Positions 24,715 to 33,421 of a DNA stretch of 64,000 bases are shown piece after piece. The stretch is from Edaphobacter sp. (GTDB lineage Bacteria; Acidobacteriota; Terriglobia; Terriglobales; Acidobacteriaceae): contig NZ_JAPWKF010000010.1 of assembly GCF_028283685.1 (NCBI RefSeq), forward strand, positions 62,001 to 126,000, written 5' to 3'. The stretch's first letter is position 1. Each line of letters starts with the position of its first letter. Under the pieces are notes generated by a model. It saw only the letters and a list, made by a program, of their open reading frames with translations. It searched no databases and was not told where the DNA came from. The position numbers and the translations under genes were made by a program.

Positions 24715-25170
24715 ATGACGACTCAACGCCAGGACGAAGAGGATCTCAGCGCCATCCACCTGTGGCTGGTGCTTTGGAAGGCGGCACGCGCCGTCGAGCA
24801 GCATGCGCACCGTTCCATCGCTCCATTCAACATGGGGGCGAGCGACTTTGGCGTGCTGGAGGCTCTGCTGCACAAGGGTCCGCTGACGGTGAAGCAGCTG
24901 GGCGGGAAGGTGCTGCTGACCAGCGGTTCGATGACGACGGCTGTAGACCGGCTGGAGAGGCGCGGACTGGTCGTGCGGTCGAACGACGCGAAGGACCGGC
25001 GGGCGCGGATCATCAGCCTGACCGACGCGGGGCGCGAGCTGATCTCCGAGGCCTTCACCGAACACCGGATGGCGCTGGAGAACGCGGTCTCGGGATTCAG
25101 CCAGCAGGAACGCGCCGAGCTTTTGCCCCTGCTGCGGCAGCTGGGACACACGGCGGAGAAGAACTTCTAA
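24715..25170 (+). CDS. MarR-family transcriptional regulator
   Basis: 151 residues. Winged helix-turn-helix with the canonical order: SDFGVLEALLHKGPLTVKQL, then VLLTSGSMTTAVDRLERRGL (recognition helix), then the wing DAKDRRARIISLTDAGRELI. The terminal helices mediate dimerisation. The ending is the typical LLPLLRQLGHTAE. The next gene is a pirin, 64 bases downstream in the same direction; MarR-pirin pairs are common, and these regulators usually sense quinones or oxidants. It is probably autoregulated through the palindromes that abut its start codon. No conserved Cys is seen in the HTH region, so a purely ligand-binding mechanism is as likely as oxidation. Confidence 0.94.
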   Translation: MTTQRQDEEDLSAIHLWLVLWKAARAVEQHAHRSIAPFNMGASDFGVLEALLHKGPLTVKQLGGKVLLTSGSMTTAVDRLERRGLVVRSNDAKDRRARIISLTDAGRELISEAFTEHRMALENAVSGFSQQERAELLPLLRQLGHTAEKNF

Positions 25171-25234
25171 GCACCATCGCAACACAAACGTTGAACAACT
25201 GGCGCCCTGAGCGACGCCGAAGGGAGCAAACACC

Positions 25235-26134
25235 ATGAGCACCAAAACAACCACAACGCAGAAGCAGGTTCTGGGGACCTACGGGGCAGGATCGAGCCAC
25301 TGGGTCGGCGACGGCTTTCCCGTCCGCAACCTCTTTCCGTCGAACGGCCTGCAGCTGGAGGTCTCGCCGTTCCTGATGCTGGACTACGCCGGGCCGCAGT
25401 ACTTTGCGCCAAGCCAGCACCGCCGCGGCGTGGGCGAGCATCCGCACCGCGGCTTCGAGACCGTGACGCTGGCCTACCAGGGTTCGGTGGGGCATCGCGA
25501 CTCGGCGGGAAACTCGGGCGTGATCGCTCCCGGCGACGTGCAGTGGATGACGGCGGCCTCGGGCGTACTGCACGAGGAGCTGCATGAGGCTGAGTTCTCG
25601 AAGACGGGCGGCACCTTCGAGATGATCCAGCTATGGGTAAACCTGCCGGCGAAGGACAAGATGTCGAAGCCGGGCTACCAGGGGATCACGAAGGAGCAGA
25701 TCCCGGTGGTGCAGCTTGCGGGCGGAGGTCATCTTCGCGTGATCGCAGGCGAGGCGAAGGGCGAAGGCTTTGTCGCAACGAAAGGACCGGCGACGACCTT
25801 TACCCCGATCAACCTGTGGGACGTCGTGCTGAAGGCCGGTGAAACCGGCGAACTGACCGTGCCCGAGGGTCACAACACCGCGGTCGTCCTGCGCAAGGGC
25901 GACGTGACGGTGAACGGCACGGCCAAGCTGAGCGGCGAGGCGCGGATCGCGGCGCTGTCGCAGCAGGGCGAGAGCATCACCCTGACAGCAGCCGCCGACT
26001 CCGAGCTGCTGCTGCTGAGCGGCGAGCCGATCGACGAGCCGGTGGCCAGCTATGGTCCCTTCGTGATGAACACGCGCGAGGAGATCTCGCAGGCGGTCGC
26101 GGACCTGAAGAGCGGCAAGTTCGGCAAGCTGTAA
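25235..26134 (+). CDS. Pirin family protein (possible quercetinase-like iron cupin)
   Basis: 299 residues, two cupin barrels as in bacterial pirins (YhhW/PA-type are ~230-290). The N-terminal metal site is HRRGVGEHPHRGFETVTLAY (HxH plus further ligands), followed by APGDVQWMTAASGVLHEELH with the last His/Glu. The C-terminal cupin (VVLRKGDVTVNGTAKLSG, then LLLLSGEPIDEPVASYGPFV) lacks metal ligands, which is usual. Pirins act as redox cofactors or quercetin 2,3-dioxygenases; the physiological role here is unknown. It follows marR in the same orientation and probably responds to it. GGGAG lies nine bases upstream of the ATG. A strong terminator closes the unit. Confidence 0.94.
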   Translation: MSTKTTTTQKQVLGTYGAGSSHWVGDGFPVRNLFPSNGLQLEVSPFLMLDYAGPQYFAPSQHRRGVGEHPHRGFETVTLAYQGSVGHRDSAGNSGVIAPGDVQWMTAASGVLHEELHEAEFSKTGGTFEMIQLWVNLPAKDKMSKPGYQGITKEQIPVVQLAGGGHLRVIAGEAKGEGFVATKGPATTFTPINLWDVVLKAGETGELTVPEGHNTAVVLRKGDVTVNGTAKLSGEARIAALSQQGESITLTAAADSELLLLSGEPIDEPVASYGPFVMNTREEISQAVADLKSGKFGKL

Positions 26135-26153
26135 AGCAAGACGGACAAAGACG

Positions 26154-26184
26154 AAACCGGGCCTTCGATGGAGGCCCGGTTTTG
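26154..26184 (+). terminator. Terminator after pirin
   Basis: Perfect 10-bp stem AAACCGGGCC / GGCCCGGTTT with a 9-base loop, then TGTCC. It may also stop the convergent P-loop kinase transcript. Confidence 0.85.
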
Positions 26185-26202
26185 TCCTGAAAATCCGGTA
26201 TA

Positions 26203-26724
26203 TCAATCAAGATGGGCGATGAGCCGCTGAGCGCAGACAGCGAACGGGACCGATCCTGTATCGAGGATCTCGTGACCACTGCGTTTGGCCTCGTCCCTCA
26301 GATAGCGGGCCCAGCTCATCATGCCTTCATGCGCGAGTTCGGGCTGCTGGCGATCCTGAGTCAACCTTGTGGAACGAATTTGATCGTCACAGTCGACGAG
26401 GACGATGCGAGCATGGCGGATGCCAGCCGCGGCCATGGCTTCATCGAGGAAGGCAATGCGCATCTGTCCCTCGAAGAGAACGCTCTGTCCGGATTCGAGA
26501 ACCGGGGCGATCCGCCGCATCCACTCAAAGGTCATGCTCCTCTGCCAGCCTTCGGGGCCGTTGCCGTATCCGCTGGTATAAGCGGCCATGCCCTCGGGGG
26601 AGGGAACGCCGATGGAATCAAAGAAGAGGACTACACAGCTGGGGGAGGCTGCCTCTATGGCATGGGCGAGGGTGGTCTTCCCCGCACCAGATGCCCCGGT
26701 AAGGATGAGCAAAGAACCAGCCAC
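26203..26724 (-). CDS. P-loop nucleotide-binding kinase-like protein
   Basis: 173 residues. Walker A is LILTGASGAGKTTLAHAIEA near the N-terminus. VVLFFDSIGVPSPEGMAAY gives the acidic residue after strand 2, VLFEGQMRIAFLDEAMAAAG resembles the Walker-B/LID region of shikimate- or gluconate-kinase-like enzymes, and RLTQDRQQPEL is a candidate LID with arginines. It fits the AAA_18/AAA_33 small kinase group, so a cytosolic phosphotransferase is likely but its substrate is unknown. The start at 26724 follows GTGGCTGG with no strong site. It is convergent with pirin and lies downstream of a large low-complexity gene in the same orientation. Confidence 0.82.
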   Translation of the reverse strand: MAGSLLILTGASGAGKTTLAHAIEAASPSCVVLFFDSIGVPSPEGMAAYTSGYGNGPEGWQRSMTFEWMRRIAPVLESGQSVLFEGQMRIAFLDEAMAAAGIRHARIVLVDCDDQIRSTRLTQDRQQPELAHEGMMSWARYLRDEAKRSGHEILDTGSVPFAVCAQRLIAHLD

Positions 26725-26750
26725 GGACTGAGTATAGCGGCGAAGGCCGG

Positions 26751-28559
26751 CTACATCGAGGTGGAGAAGATCTGCTCGGGCCTGGTGGCGATGACGCGGT
26801 AGAGGGCGAACTGGCGGGAGCTCTGTCCGCGCATCTCGAAGAGCAGGCTGGCGCGGTTGCTGGCTTCGACGTCGACGACATCGACGAGGCGCATCCAGGG
26901 GGTGCGGTCGAGGTGGGCGGCGTCGGTTGCGGAGGCAAGCGCGACCTTGAGCTGGCCCATGGCGTCGGCCTGGGCGACGATCGTGACGTAGCGGGTGACG
27001 TTGCCGGGCTCGACCGTGTGCGCCATGTAGACGTAGGTAGGCGCTCCGCCGTAGCTGAGGGTGTAGCCCTTCAGCTCTTCACCCGCCACCTGGACGGTGG
27101 GAGGCGTCTTAAGCACAGGGTGCTTGCCTCTGGTGGTGGTGCGGGCGGTCTTGGTCGTGGTGGTCCTGGCCGCCGAGGTGGACTTCGCAGCCGTCGTCGT
27201 TTTGGCGGCGGTGGTTGTGGAAGCAGGATGAGCGGCGCGATCGATGGTGGTGTCGTCGGTCGGGATGCCGCGCTTCAGCTTGGGCGGGCCGGGATCGTTG
27301 GGGTTCGCTGTCGCCTTCGAGGTTGTTGGGGTCACCGAAGCGTTCTCCGTGGTGTCGTCGGTGGGGATACCGCGCTTCAGCTTCGGTGGAGCGGCGGTGG
27401 GAGCTGCCGAGGCATTCGTGACAGATGCCGCCTGCGGAGGATCGATGCCGGGGACGGCGCCGTAGGCCGACAGCTTCGCCTGGGCGAAGGCCTGCATCTT
27501 TGCGAGGACATCGGAGCGCTCGGTCATGCTCTCCCACGGACGAGCGAAGACGTGCGCGGCGCGGTTCCTGGCGTCGGAGACGGCGACCATCTGCTTCATG
27601 TCGGCGGGGACGCCCATCAGCCTGGGCATCTCCTCGTCTTCCTGCGAGTGAGTGTTGCGCTTCAGGCGGGGGCGGTCGGGATCCCCGGACATCGAACCCA
27701 CCGCCGTGACGGAAGCCGAGTCCCTCGCCTTCTTCTTTTCCTTCTGGTCCTTGGCGATCTCGTCGGTCGAGCGGCGACGCAGCGTGGGGCGCTCGGCGCG
27801 GTCATCGTCGTCGGAGCTGGAGGGGATGGAGCTGGCGGCGTTGGGGTCCGGCGGCGGCGAGGTCTCGTCATCCACCTTGGGGGCCGGGTTGGAGTCGTCG
27901 CGGCGGTGCAGGGTGGGACGCGAATCGTCATCGTTCGACGCGGTGGTGGTCTTCTGCGTGGAGCTGCCTGTTCCCTGCTGCGTGCCGGACTTCGAGCTGT
28001 CTGAAGACTTGGATGTGTCCGTGCTCTTCGAGGTATCGGCAGGCTTCGAATCGGTATCGGACGGCTTGCTGCCGAAGTGCGGCTTGCCGGAGTCGCCGGA
28101 GGTCTGAATGACGGGAGTATTCTTCGAGGGGCGAAGCGGGGTGGTCTTCCTTGGCGGCGTTGGCGGCTTGTAGCTGCCGGAGGCGGTCCAGCCTTCGATG
28201 TAGGAGGGTGCGACAGCGCCTTCCGGGGTGGTGGTCTTCATCGCCTGCTCCAGCACGACGAGCCCCCTGTCGAGTCCGGCATCCTCCAGCTCGTAGACGT
28301 TGCCGGTGAGCAGGGCGAAGGGCACGGGGCGCGGCTGATAGATGCCGGCATCCTCAATCTCGCCGTCGATGAAGACGGTGATCGGGACGAATCGGCTGCC
28401 GGTGGGCTTGGTAAGGTCGCCGGTCCACTCGTAGACGCCGACCGCGCGGACGACCTGCTCGGGCTTGGCGACCTTGTGCATCTGGCCGAGACAGACGGCG
28501 GTGGTGGCCATCGTCATGGCCCCGAGGCGCGCGATCGTGGTTAGTCTTCGGCTCAGCAT
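26751..28559 (-). CDS. Secreted low-complexity protein with repeated PxL(K/R)R motifs
   Basis: 602 residues. A signal peptide is followed by a conserved-looking N-terminal domain (residues ~30-125, with GVYEWTGDLTKPTGSRFVPI and a 'FIDGEIEDAGIYQPRPVPFA' block). A long disordered middle (residues ~140-480) is rich in Ser/Thr/Asp/Pro/Lys. Within it the short linear motif P-x-L-(K/H/R)-R recurs: RPTLHRRDD, RPTLRRRST, RPRLKRNTH and two copies of PKLKRGIPTDDTT. A globular C-terminal ~120 residues follows. The two PKLKRGIPTDDTT copies come from a DNA duplication 102 bases apart. The signal peptide plus disorder suggests a periplasmic scaffold or stalk-like protein. No family recognised. Confidence 0.75.
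   Translation of the reverse strand: MLSRRLTTIARLGAMTMATTAVCLGQMHKVAKPEQVVRAVGVYEWTGDLTKPTGSRFVPITVFIDGEIEDAGIYQPRPVPFALLTGNVYELEDAGLDRGLVVLEQAMKTTTPEGAVAPSYIEGWTASGSYKPPTPPRKTTPLRPSKNTPVIQTSGDSGKPHFGSKPSDTDSKPADTSKSTDTSKSSDSSKSGTQQGTGSSTQKTTTASNDDDSRPTLHRRDDSNPAPKVDDETSPPPDPNAASSIPSSSDDDDRAERPTLRRRSTDEIAKDQKEKKKARDSASVTAVGSMSGDPDRPRLKRNTHSQEDEEMPRLMGVPADMKQMVAVSDARNRAAHVFARPWESMTERSDVLAKMQAFAQAKLSAYGAVPGIDPPQAASVTNASAAPTAAPPKLKRGIPTDDTTENASVTPTTSKATANPNDPGPPKLKRGIPTDDTTIDRAAHPASTTTAAKTTTAAKSTSAARTTTTKTARTTTRGKHPVLKTPPTVQVAGEELKGYTLSYGGAPTYVYMAHTVEPGNVTRYVTIVAQADAMGQLKVALASATDAAHLDRTPWMRLVDVVDVEASNRASLLFEMRGQSSRQFALYRVIATRPEQIFSTSM
27247..27388. repeat. Direct repeat inside the low-complexity gene
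   Basis: A ~40-base segment at 27247-27286 recurs at 27349-27388 with few differences, 102 bases (34 codons) apart, coding for PKLKRGIPTDDTT twice. It keeps the reading frame. Confidence 0.8.
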
Positions 28560-28601
28560 CGTCAGTATCAGATTAGACGCTAAGCGCGGAGCAAAGTCTT
28601 G

Positions 28602-31274
28602 CTACTCAGCGCGAAGGGCTTCGACGGGGTCGATTCCCGCGGCACGGGCTGCGGGGACCCATGCGGCGGCGACTCCGCTGAGGACCAAGAGCAGAGCTGT
28701 GGCAGCCATCGTGAGGCCGTCGTGTGCAGTGACGCCGTAGAGGAAACTGCTCACCAGACGAGCGGCAAACCAGGCCAACACGAGTCCTGTCAACGATCCG
28801 AAGAGGAGCATGCGCCCCGCCTGGCGCAGCACCAGGCCGACGACCTGACCCCGCCGCGCCCCCAGCGCGACCCGGACACCGATCTCGCGCGTGCGCTGGG
28901 TGACCAGCTGCGAAAGCAGGCCGTACAGGCCGGAGAGACACAGCAGCAGCGCCGAGCCGCCAAAGAGAATCAGCAGGCGGGCCACCAGCTGCTGGCTGCC
29001 GTAGGAGTCTTCGACAATCTCCGTCATCGTCGTGAACTTGGTCTCAGCAAGCTCAGGACTGGCGGCGGTCATCAGCGGACGCAACTCTGGAATCAACGAC
29101 GAGAAGCTTCGCCCGGTGCGAATCGCGATCGACATCGCGATACCTTCAGCCGACTTGTAGAGTCCGTTTTGCGGCGTGAGCTGTGGAAGGTAGACCTCGA
29201 CCTCGGGCGCAGACTGATCGGCGACCCCCACCTGCCGCGTATCGTCCAGCACACCGATCACGGTGGCAGGACGATCCTTCTCGAAGTTCATGATTCTCTG
29301 GCCGATGACCTTGTTGGGATCGTTGCTCGCCGAGTACTCGTGCACGAAAGCACGATTGACCACGACCACGGCCGGAGAACCTGCCGTATCGTGCTCGTTA
29401 AAATACCGCCCCTTCCACATCCTGAAGCCGAAGACTTTTTGAGCATCGGGCCCGACGGTGCGGAACTGCGCGCGCAGATCGCGACGCTTGACCGCATCGG
29501 CGCTGTTCCCGTCAGCGGAGAAGCTGAAAACCATGTTGAAGTTATGCCCCAGAGGGACCTCGCTCATCAGCGTTGCGCTCTCGACTCCGGGAAGCGACCT
29601 CACCCTCGCCAGCAAGGGAGTGTAGAGCCGCTGATTCATGTCCTGATCGGCGAAGCGGTACGACGGCACGGCCATCCTGCCGACGATGATGTTATCGGTA
29701 CGAAATCCCAGCGGCACCTGACGCAGGGCATAGATGGTTCTGAGCAGAAGCCCGCAGGAGACCAGCAGCACCAGCGACATAGCGATCTGCGTGACCACCA
29801 GCAGAGACCGCACCTTGTGCTGCGTACGGCTTGGACCTGCCTGTCCGGCGCTCTGGCGCAGTGCAGGCTCGATAGGCGCTCTCGCACTCGCGAGGGCGGG
29901 CCATAGCGCGGCACTGATGGCGCTGACTGCGGTCATCCCCATCAGTGCCGCGACGGAACGGAAGTCCGGCATCACATTGCTAATGTTCAACTGAAGCAAG
30001 AGGCCGTGGGAAAAGAGTTTCAGAAGCCCGACGGCTAGTAACAACCCCAGAACCGAGCCTCCAGCGCTGAGCAAAATCCCTTCAAGCAATAACTGCTGCA
30101 CAATGCGCCGCCGGCTTGCGCCAAGCGCACCGCGTACCGCGATCTCACGCTGCCGGACACTGGCCCGCGATAACAGCAGACCTGTCACATTGACGCAGGC
30201 GATTACCCACAGCAGGCTGGCAGCGGCAAAGAGTGACAACAGAACGCGTCTCACGTTCGGTCGCACCAACGAATCACGATACCGTTGCACACTCGCCGTG
30301 GTCACAAGATCGCGCGTGTAAGCATCGGTGTAAAGCTTTGCCACCCCAGCCTGGACCACCTTCATCTCTGCCCCGGCGTCCTGCACGCTGGCACCCTTTC
30401 TCAATCGTGCAATCACGCTGTATCGCTGCGCCGCGTTTTCTCGCGTCCTGTCCACATCCTTCAAAACGATCGGCGTCCACACCGCCATGGCATGATCCTG
30501 CACGGGGAAGGTAAAGCCACGCGGCATCACCCCCATCACGGTATAGGAGTTGCCGCTGATCTTTACGACCCTGCCGACGATGTCAGCGCGCGCACCGAAG
30601 AGATCGCGCCATACAGCATCGCTCAACACCGCCGTCTGCTCGTTGGCATTGCCCGCAGACTCCTCGGATGAAATTCCATCGAAGCCGCGGCCCCTCGCCG
30701 CTTCCACCCCAAGCAGATGGAACAGATTGCTGCTGACGGTCAAATGCATGACCTGCTGCGCTCCGTTGTCTCCTTCGATAAAGGAGCGCCCCATCGCTGA
30801 CGTCGTGAAACCAATCTCCGCAAAAGATTTCGACCTCTGCCGCCACTCCTGGATATCGGCCCATGGGATATACGGCTGGTCGCCCTTCCGCCCACTTTCC
30901 GTTACCGTAACGAGTCTTCGTTCCTCATGAAAAGGAAGCGCCTGCAACATCACGCGCTCCACAACAGTGAACATCGCGAGTGTCGCGCCAAGGCCCAGCG
31001 CCAGGGTAAAGATCACAGTAGCGCTGAAACCGGGCGAACGCATCATCTGCCGCCAGGCGTAGCGTATGTCCTGCGCGATGCGCTCCATCCACTCGCCGCC
31101 CCACATGCCGCGCGTGGTCTCGCGCACCAGCAGCGGATTACCGAACTCGCGCATCGCCGCCTGCCGCGCCTGTTCGGGCGATTCGCCGCGGGCGATGCGG
31201 TCCTGTATGGCCATGGCGAGATGCGTCGCCATCTCTTCGTCGATGTCGTCGGCACGCGTGCGCCACAGCTTCAT
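28602..31274 (-). CDS. ADOP-type ABC transporter permease (MacB/FtsX family)
   Basis: 890 residues from ATG 31274. This is the Acidobacterial Duplicated Orphan Permease architecture. First comes an N-terminal prefix domain (residues ~1-55, DEEMATHLAMAIQDRIARG). Then follow two copies of the MacB periplasmic core plus FtsX domain, so there are about eight transmembrane helices: the first after MRSPGFSATVIFTLALGLGA, and the last block ending in LLLVLSGVAAAWVPAARAA. FtsX-like GxRxALGA signatures occur twice (AVRGALGASRRRI and GVRVALGARRGQV). The ATPase partner is not adjacent. The gene overlaps the PadR stop by four bases (ATGA), so the two are translationally coupled. Substrate unknown; homologues are linked to peptide or antibiotic export. 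Confidence 0.92.
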   Translation of the reverse strand: MKLWRTRADDIDEEMATHLAMAIQDRIARGESPEQARQAAMREFGNPLLVRETTRGMWGGEWMERIAQDIRYAWRQMMRSPGFSATVIFTLALGLGATLAMFTVVERVMLQALPFHEERRLVTVTESGRKGDQPYIPWADIQEWRQRSKSFAEIGFTTSAMGRSFIEGDNGAQQVMHLTVSSNLFHLLGVEAARGRGFDGISSEESAGNANEQTAVLSDAVWRDLFGARADIVGRVVKISGNSYTVMGVMPRGFTFPVQDHAMAVWTPIVLKDVDRTRENAAQRYSVIARLRKGASVQDAGAEMKVVQAGVAKLYTDAYTRDLVTTASVQRYRDSLVRPNVRRVLLSLFAAASLLWVIACVNVTGLLLSRASVRQREIAVRGALGASRRRIVQQLLLEGILLSAGGSVLGLLLAVGLLKLFSHGLLLQLNISNVMPDFRSVAALMGMTAVSAISAALWPALASARAPIEPALRQSAGQAGPSRTQHKVRSLLVVTQIAMSLVLLVSCGLLLRTIYALRQVPLGFRTDNIIVGRMAVPSYRFADQDMNQRLYTPLLARVRSLPGVESATLMSEVPLGHNFNMVFSFSADGNSADAVKRRDLRAQFRTVGPDAQKVFGFRMWKGRYFNEHDTAGSPAVVVVNRAFVHEYSASNDPNKVIGQRIMNFEKDRPATVIGVLDDTRQVGVADQSAPEVEVYLPQLTPQNGLYKSAEGIAMSIAIRTGRSFSSLIPELRPLMTAASPELAETKFTTMTEIVEDSYGSQQLVARLLILFGGSALLLCLSGLYGLLSQLVTQRTREIGVRVALGARRGQVVGLVLRQAGRMLLFGSLTGLVLAWFAARLVSSFLYGVTAHDGLTMAATALLLVLSGVAAAWVPAARAAGIDPVEALRAE

Positions 31275-31651
31275 CGCTCTTCTCCGGAGTTGGTCTGCAT
31301 GATGGACGAGATGGCTTCCACCATCTGCTGCCAGCGGTCGTGGTCGGCGACGAGCTGCTTCTTGCCCGCGGCCGTGGTCTGGTAGAAGCGCGCACGCTGA
31401 TTGCTCTCGGTCTTCTTCCACTCCGAGCGCACCCAGCCCTGCCGCTCCAGCCGATGCAGCGCGGGATAAAGCGATCCGGTCTCCACCTGCAGCACCTCGC
31501 CGGACTGCGTGTGCAGCGCCTGCACGATGCCGTAGCCGTGCTGCGGCCCCCACTGCAATGTCTTGAGGATGAGCATGTCGAGCGTGCCCTGCACCAGCTC
31601 CACGCGGTTTTTGTAGTCGCTCTTCTTCGCCAAATCTGTCCTCTTCCCCAT
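31271..31651 (-). CDS. PadR-family transcriptional regulator
   Basis: 126 residues from ATG 31651. The N-terminal winged helix-turn-helix is RVELVQGTLDMLILKTLQWG, then HGYGIVQALHTQSGEVLQVE and TGSLYPALHRLERQGWVRSE, all PadR hallmarks; the C-terminal helix (HDRWQQMVEAISSIMQ) dimerises. The upstream in-frame ATG at 31690 is rejected because it would put the operator repeats inside the coding region. Its stop overlaps the start of the ADOP permease (ATGA), the standard PadR-ADOP arrangement in Acidobacteriota. Twin inverted repeats lie just upstream, between it and the divergent ATPase gene, and are likely its own binding sites. Confidence 0.94.
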   Translation of the reverse strand: MGKRTDLAKKSDYKNRVELVQGTLDMLILKTLQWGPQHGYGIVQALHTQSGEVLQVETGSLYPALHRLERQGWVRSEWKKTESNQRARFYQTTAAGKKQLVADHDRWQQMVEAISSIMQTNSGEER

Positions 31652-31661
31652 CACCCAACGG

Positions 31662-31703
31662 GTAGATGTAGACAATCTACTCCCAAGCATGTAGATCGTC
31701 TAC
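31662..31703. promoter_or_regulatory. Twin PadR-type operators
   Basis: Two copies of GTAGA-N3-TCTAC: GTAGACAATCTAC at 31668-31680 and GTAGATCGTCTAC at 31691-31703, centres 23 bases apart (about two helical turns), with an extra GTAGAT half-site at 31662. They sit between padR (start 31651) and the divergent ATPase gene (start 31745). The palindrome core matches the usual PadR operator style (ATGTA...TACAT-like). Confidence 0.8.
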
Positions 31704-31744
31704 CTCTATCTCTGGCGCGTCTCGCTGGCTACCATGCGTAAGAT

Positions 31745-32557
31745 ATGTCTTCTCCTCTGGTCGCAATCGACAACCTGACCATCTGCTTCGGCGACAAGAC
31801 GGCCGTGGACGGCATCTCGCTGACGATCGGCGAGGGCGAGACGCTGGGGCTGGTGGGCGAGTCCGGTTCGGGCAAGTCGCTGACCTCGCTGGCGCTGCTG
31901 CGTCTGCTGCCTGCGTCGGCGAAGATCTCGGGCAGCATTCGCTTTGCGGGAGAAGACCTGCTGGCGCTGCCTGAAGAGGCCATGCGACGGCGGCGTGGGC
32001 GTGAGATCGCGATGATCTTCCAGGAGCCGATGACGGCGTTGAATCCGGTAATGCCCATCGGCAGGCAGATCGCCGAGGCGGTGGAGGCACATCATCCGGA
32101 GCTGAGCCGCGCCGAGGTGCGTGAGCGGGTGGTGGAGGCGATGCACGGCGTCGCTCTGCCAAGCCCGGAGAAGCGTTACGACGACTATCCGCACCAGTTT
32201 TCAGGCGGGCAGCGGCAGCGCATCCTGATTGCGATGGCAATTGTGAACCGGCCACGGCTGCTGATCGCCGACGAGCCGACGACGGCGCTGGACGTGACGG
32301 TGCAGGCGCAGATTCTGAAGCTGCTGCGCACTCTGGGCGAGCAGCACAACCTGGCGATGCTGTTTATCTCGCACGATCTTGCCGTGGTGTCGGAGATCGC
32401 GTCGCGGGTGGCGGTGATGCAGCGAGGGCACATCGTGGAAGAGGCGGCGGCGCGGGAGCTGTTTCTGCATCCGGCGCATCCGTACACGAAGAAGCTGCTG
32501 GCCTCGGCGCCATCGATGACAACCGACCGCACCCAGCCGCTGGCGACGCTGGCCTAG
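31745..32557 (+). CDS. Oligopeptide-type ABC transporter ATP-binding protein (DppD/OppD-like)
   Basis: 270 residues. Complete ABC ATPase: Walker [22 protein letters not shown]-loop in [20 protein letters not shown], signature [20 protein letters not shown], Walker [22 protein letters not shown]-loop [20 protein letters not shown]. The C-terminal [20 protein letters not shown] is the start of the oligopeptide/dipeptide extension that coordinates an iron-sulfur cluster in some members. It stands alone: no permease, binding protein or second ATPase is adjacent. It is divergent from padR and shares the operator region, so PadR might control it too, but this is inference. No ribosome site is obvious ahead of the ATG. 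Confidence 0.92.
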   Translation: MSSPLVAIDNLTICFGDKTAVDGISLTIGEGETLGLVGESGSGKSLTSLALLRLLPASAKISGSIRFAGEDLLALPEEAMRRRRGREIAMIFQEPMTALNPVMPIGRQIAEAVEAHHPELSRAEVRERVVEAMHGVALPSPEKRYDDYPHQFSGGQRQRILIAMAIVNRPRLLIADEPTTALDVTVQAQILKLLRTLGEQHNLAMLFISHDLAVVSEIASRVAVMQRGHIVEEAAARELFLHPAHPYTKKLLASAPSMTTDRTQPLATLA

Positions 32558-32665
32558 CGGGCTACTCTACGGCTCAAGTCACTTCATCGGGCCTTCCGGA
32601 GATTCAAACTCCGCGGTCTTCCGGTACACTACTGCGATGGGCCGCCAGGCCAGATTATTCATCCC

Positions 32666-33421
32666 ATGCGAGCCCTTGTACTCTCTGACATTCACGGCAA
32701 TCTTGAAGCGTTGAACGCTGTGCTTGCGGCTGCAGGCGAGTACGACGCAATGTGGAATCTTGGCGACGTGGTGGGCTACGGCGCGAGCCCGAACGAGGTC
32801 GTCGCCATCATGCGCGAGAAGGCGCAGATGAACGTGCGCGGCAACCATGACCGTGTGTGCTGCGGCCTGGCCTCGGCGGTGGGCTTCAACCCGATTGCAC
32901 GCGCTGCAGCCGACTGGACTCGCGAGGAGCTGACGGACGAGAACCGCGAGTGGCTGGCCGCGACGCCGAAGGGGCCGCTGACGCCGGAGGGGATGCCCTC
33001 GATCTCGCTGGCGCACGGCTCCCCGCTGAACGAGGACCAGTACATCATCACCATGCGCGATGCGTGGGCTCCGCTGCAGCAGGAGGGTGTTACGACGACC
33101 TTTATCGGCCACACGCATCTGCAGGGCGGCTTTCTGCAGAAGGACCAGGACTGGCATGAGCTGCGTCCGCGCTATGAGACGAAGAACGATGCGGAGAGCT
33201 GGACGCTGGATCTTCCCGAAGGAACGCATCACCTGATCAATCCCGGCTCGATTGGCCAGCCTCGCGACAACGACTGGCGCGCGGCGTTCGCGATCTTCGA
33301 TACCGAGGCGCAGCAGATCGTCTTTCATCGCGTGCCGTATGATCTGACCGCGGCACAGGGACGGATCCTGATGGCCGGCTTGCCGGAGAAGCTGGCATCG
33401 AGGCTGCGCGAAGGCCGCTAG
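32666..33421 (+). CDS. Metallophosphoesterase (calcineurin-like, YfcE/ApaH-like)
   Basis: 251 residues. The metal motifs are in order: D-x-H as LVLSDIHGNLEALNAVLAAA, G-D-x-x as MWNLGDVVGYGASPNEVVAI, G-N-H-D as VRGNHDRVCCG, then LAHGSPLNE and IGHTHLQGGFL (GHTH), and NPGSIGQPRDNDWRAAFAIF in the C-terminal part. This is the full ligand set of a binuclear phosphoesterase. Likely a cytosolic phosphodiesterase or diadenosine-polyphosphate hydrolase-like enzyme; the substrate is not determined. Its stop codon overlaps that of the convergent DUF3592 gene (CTAG). Confidence 0.92.
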   Translation: MRALVLSDIHGNLEALNAVLAAAGEYDAMWNLGDVVGYGASPNEVVAIMREKAQMNVRGNHDRVCCGLASAVGFNPIARAAADWTREELTDENREWLAATPKGPLTPEGMPSISLAHGSPLNEDQYIITMRDAWAPLQQEGVTTTFIGHTHLQGGFLQKDQDWHELRPRYETKNDAESWTLDLPEGTHHLINPGSIGQPRDNDWRAAFAIFDTEAQQIVFHRVPYDLTAAQGRILMAGLPEKLASRLREGR

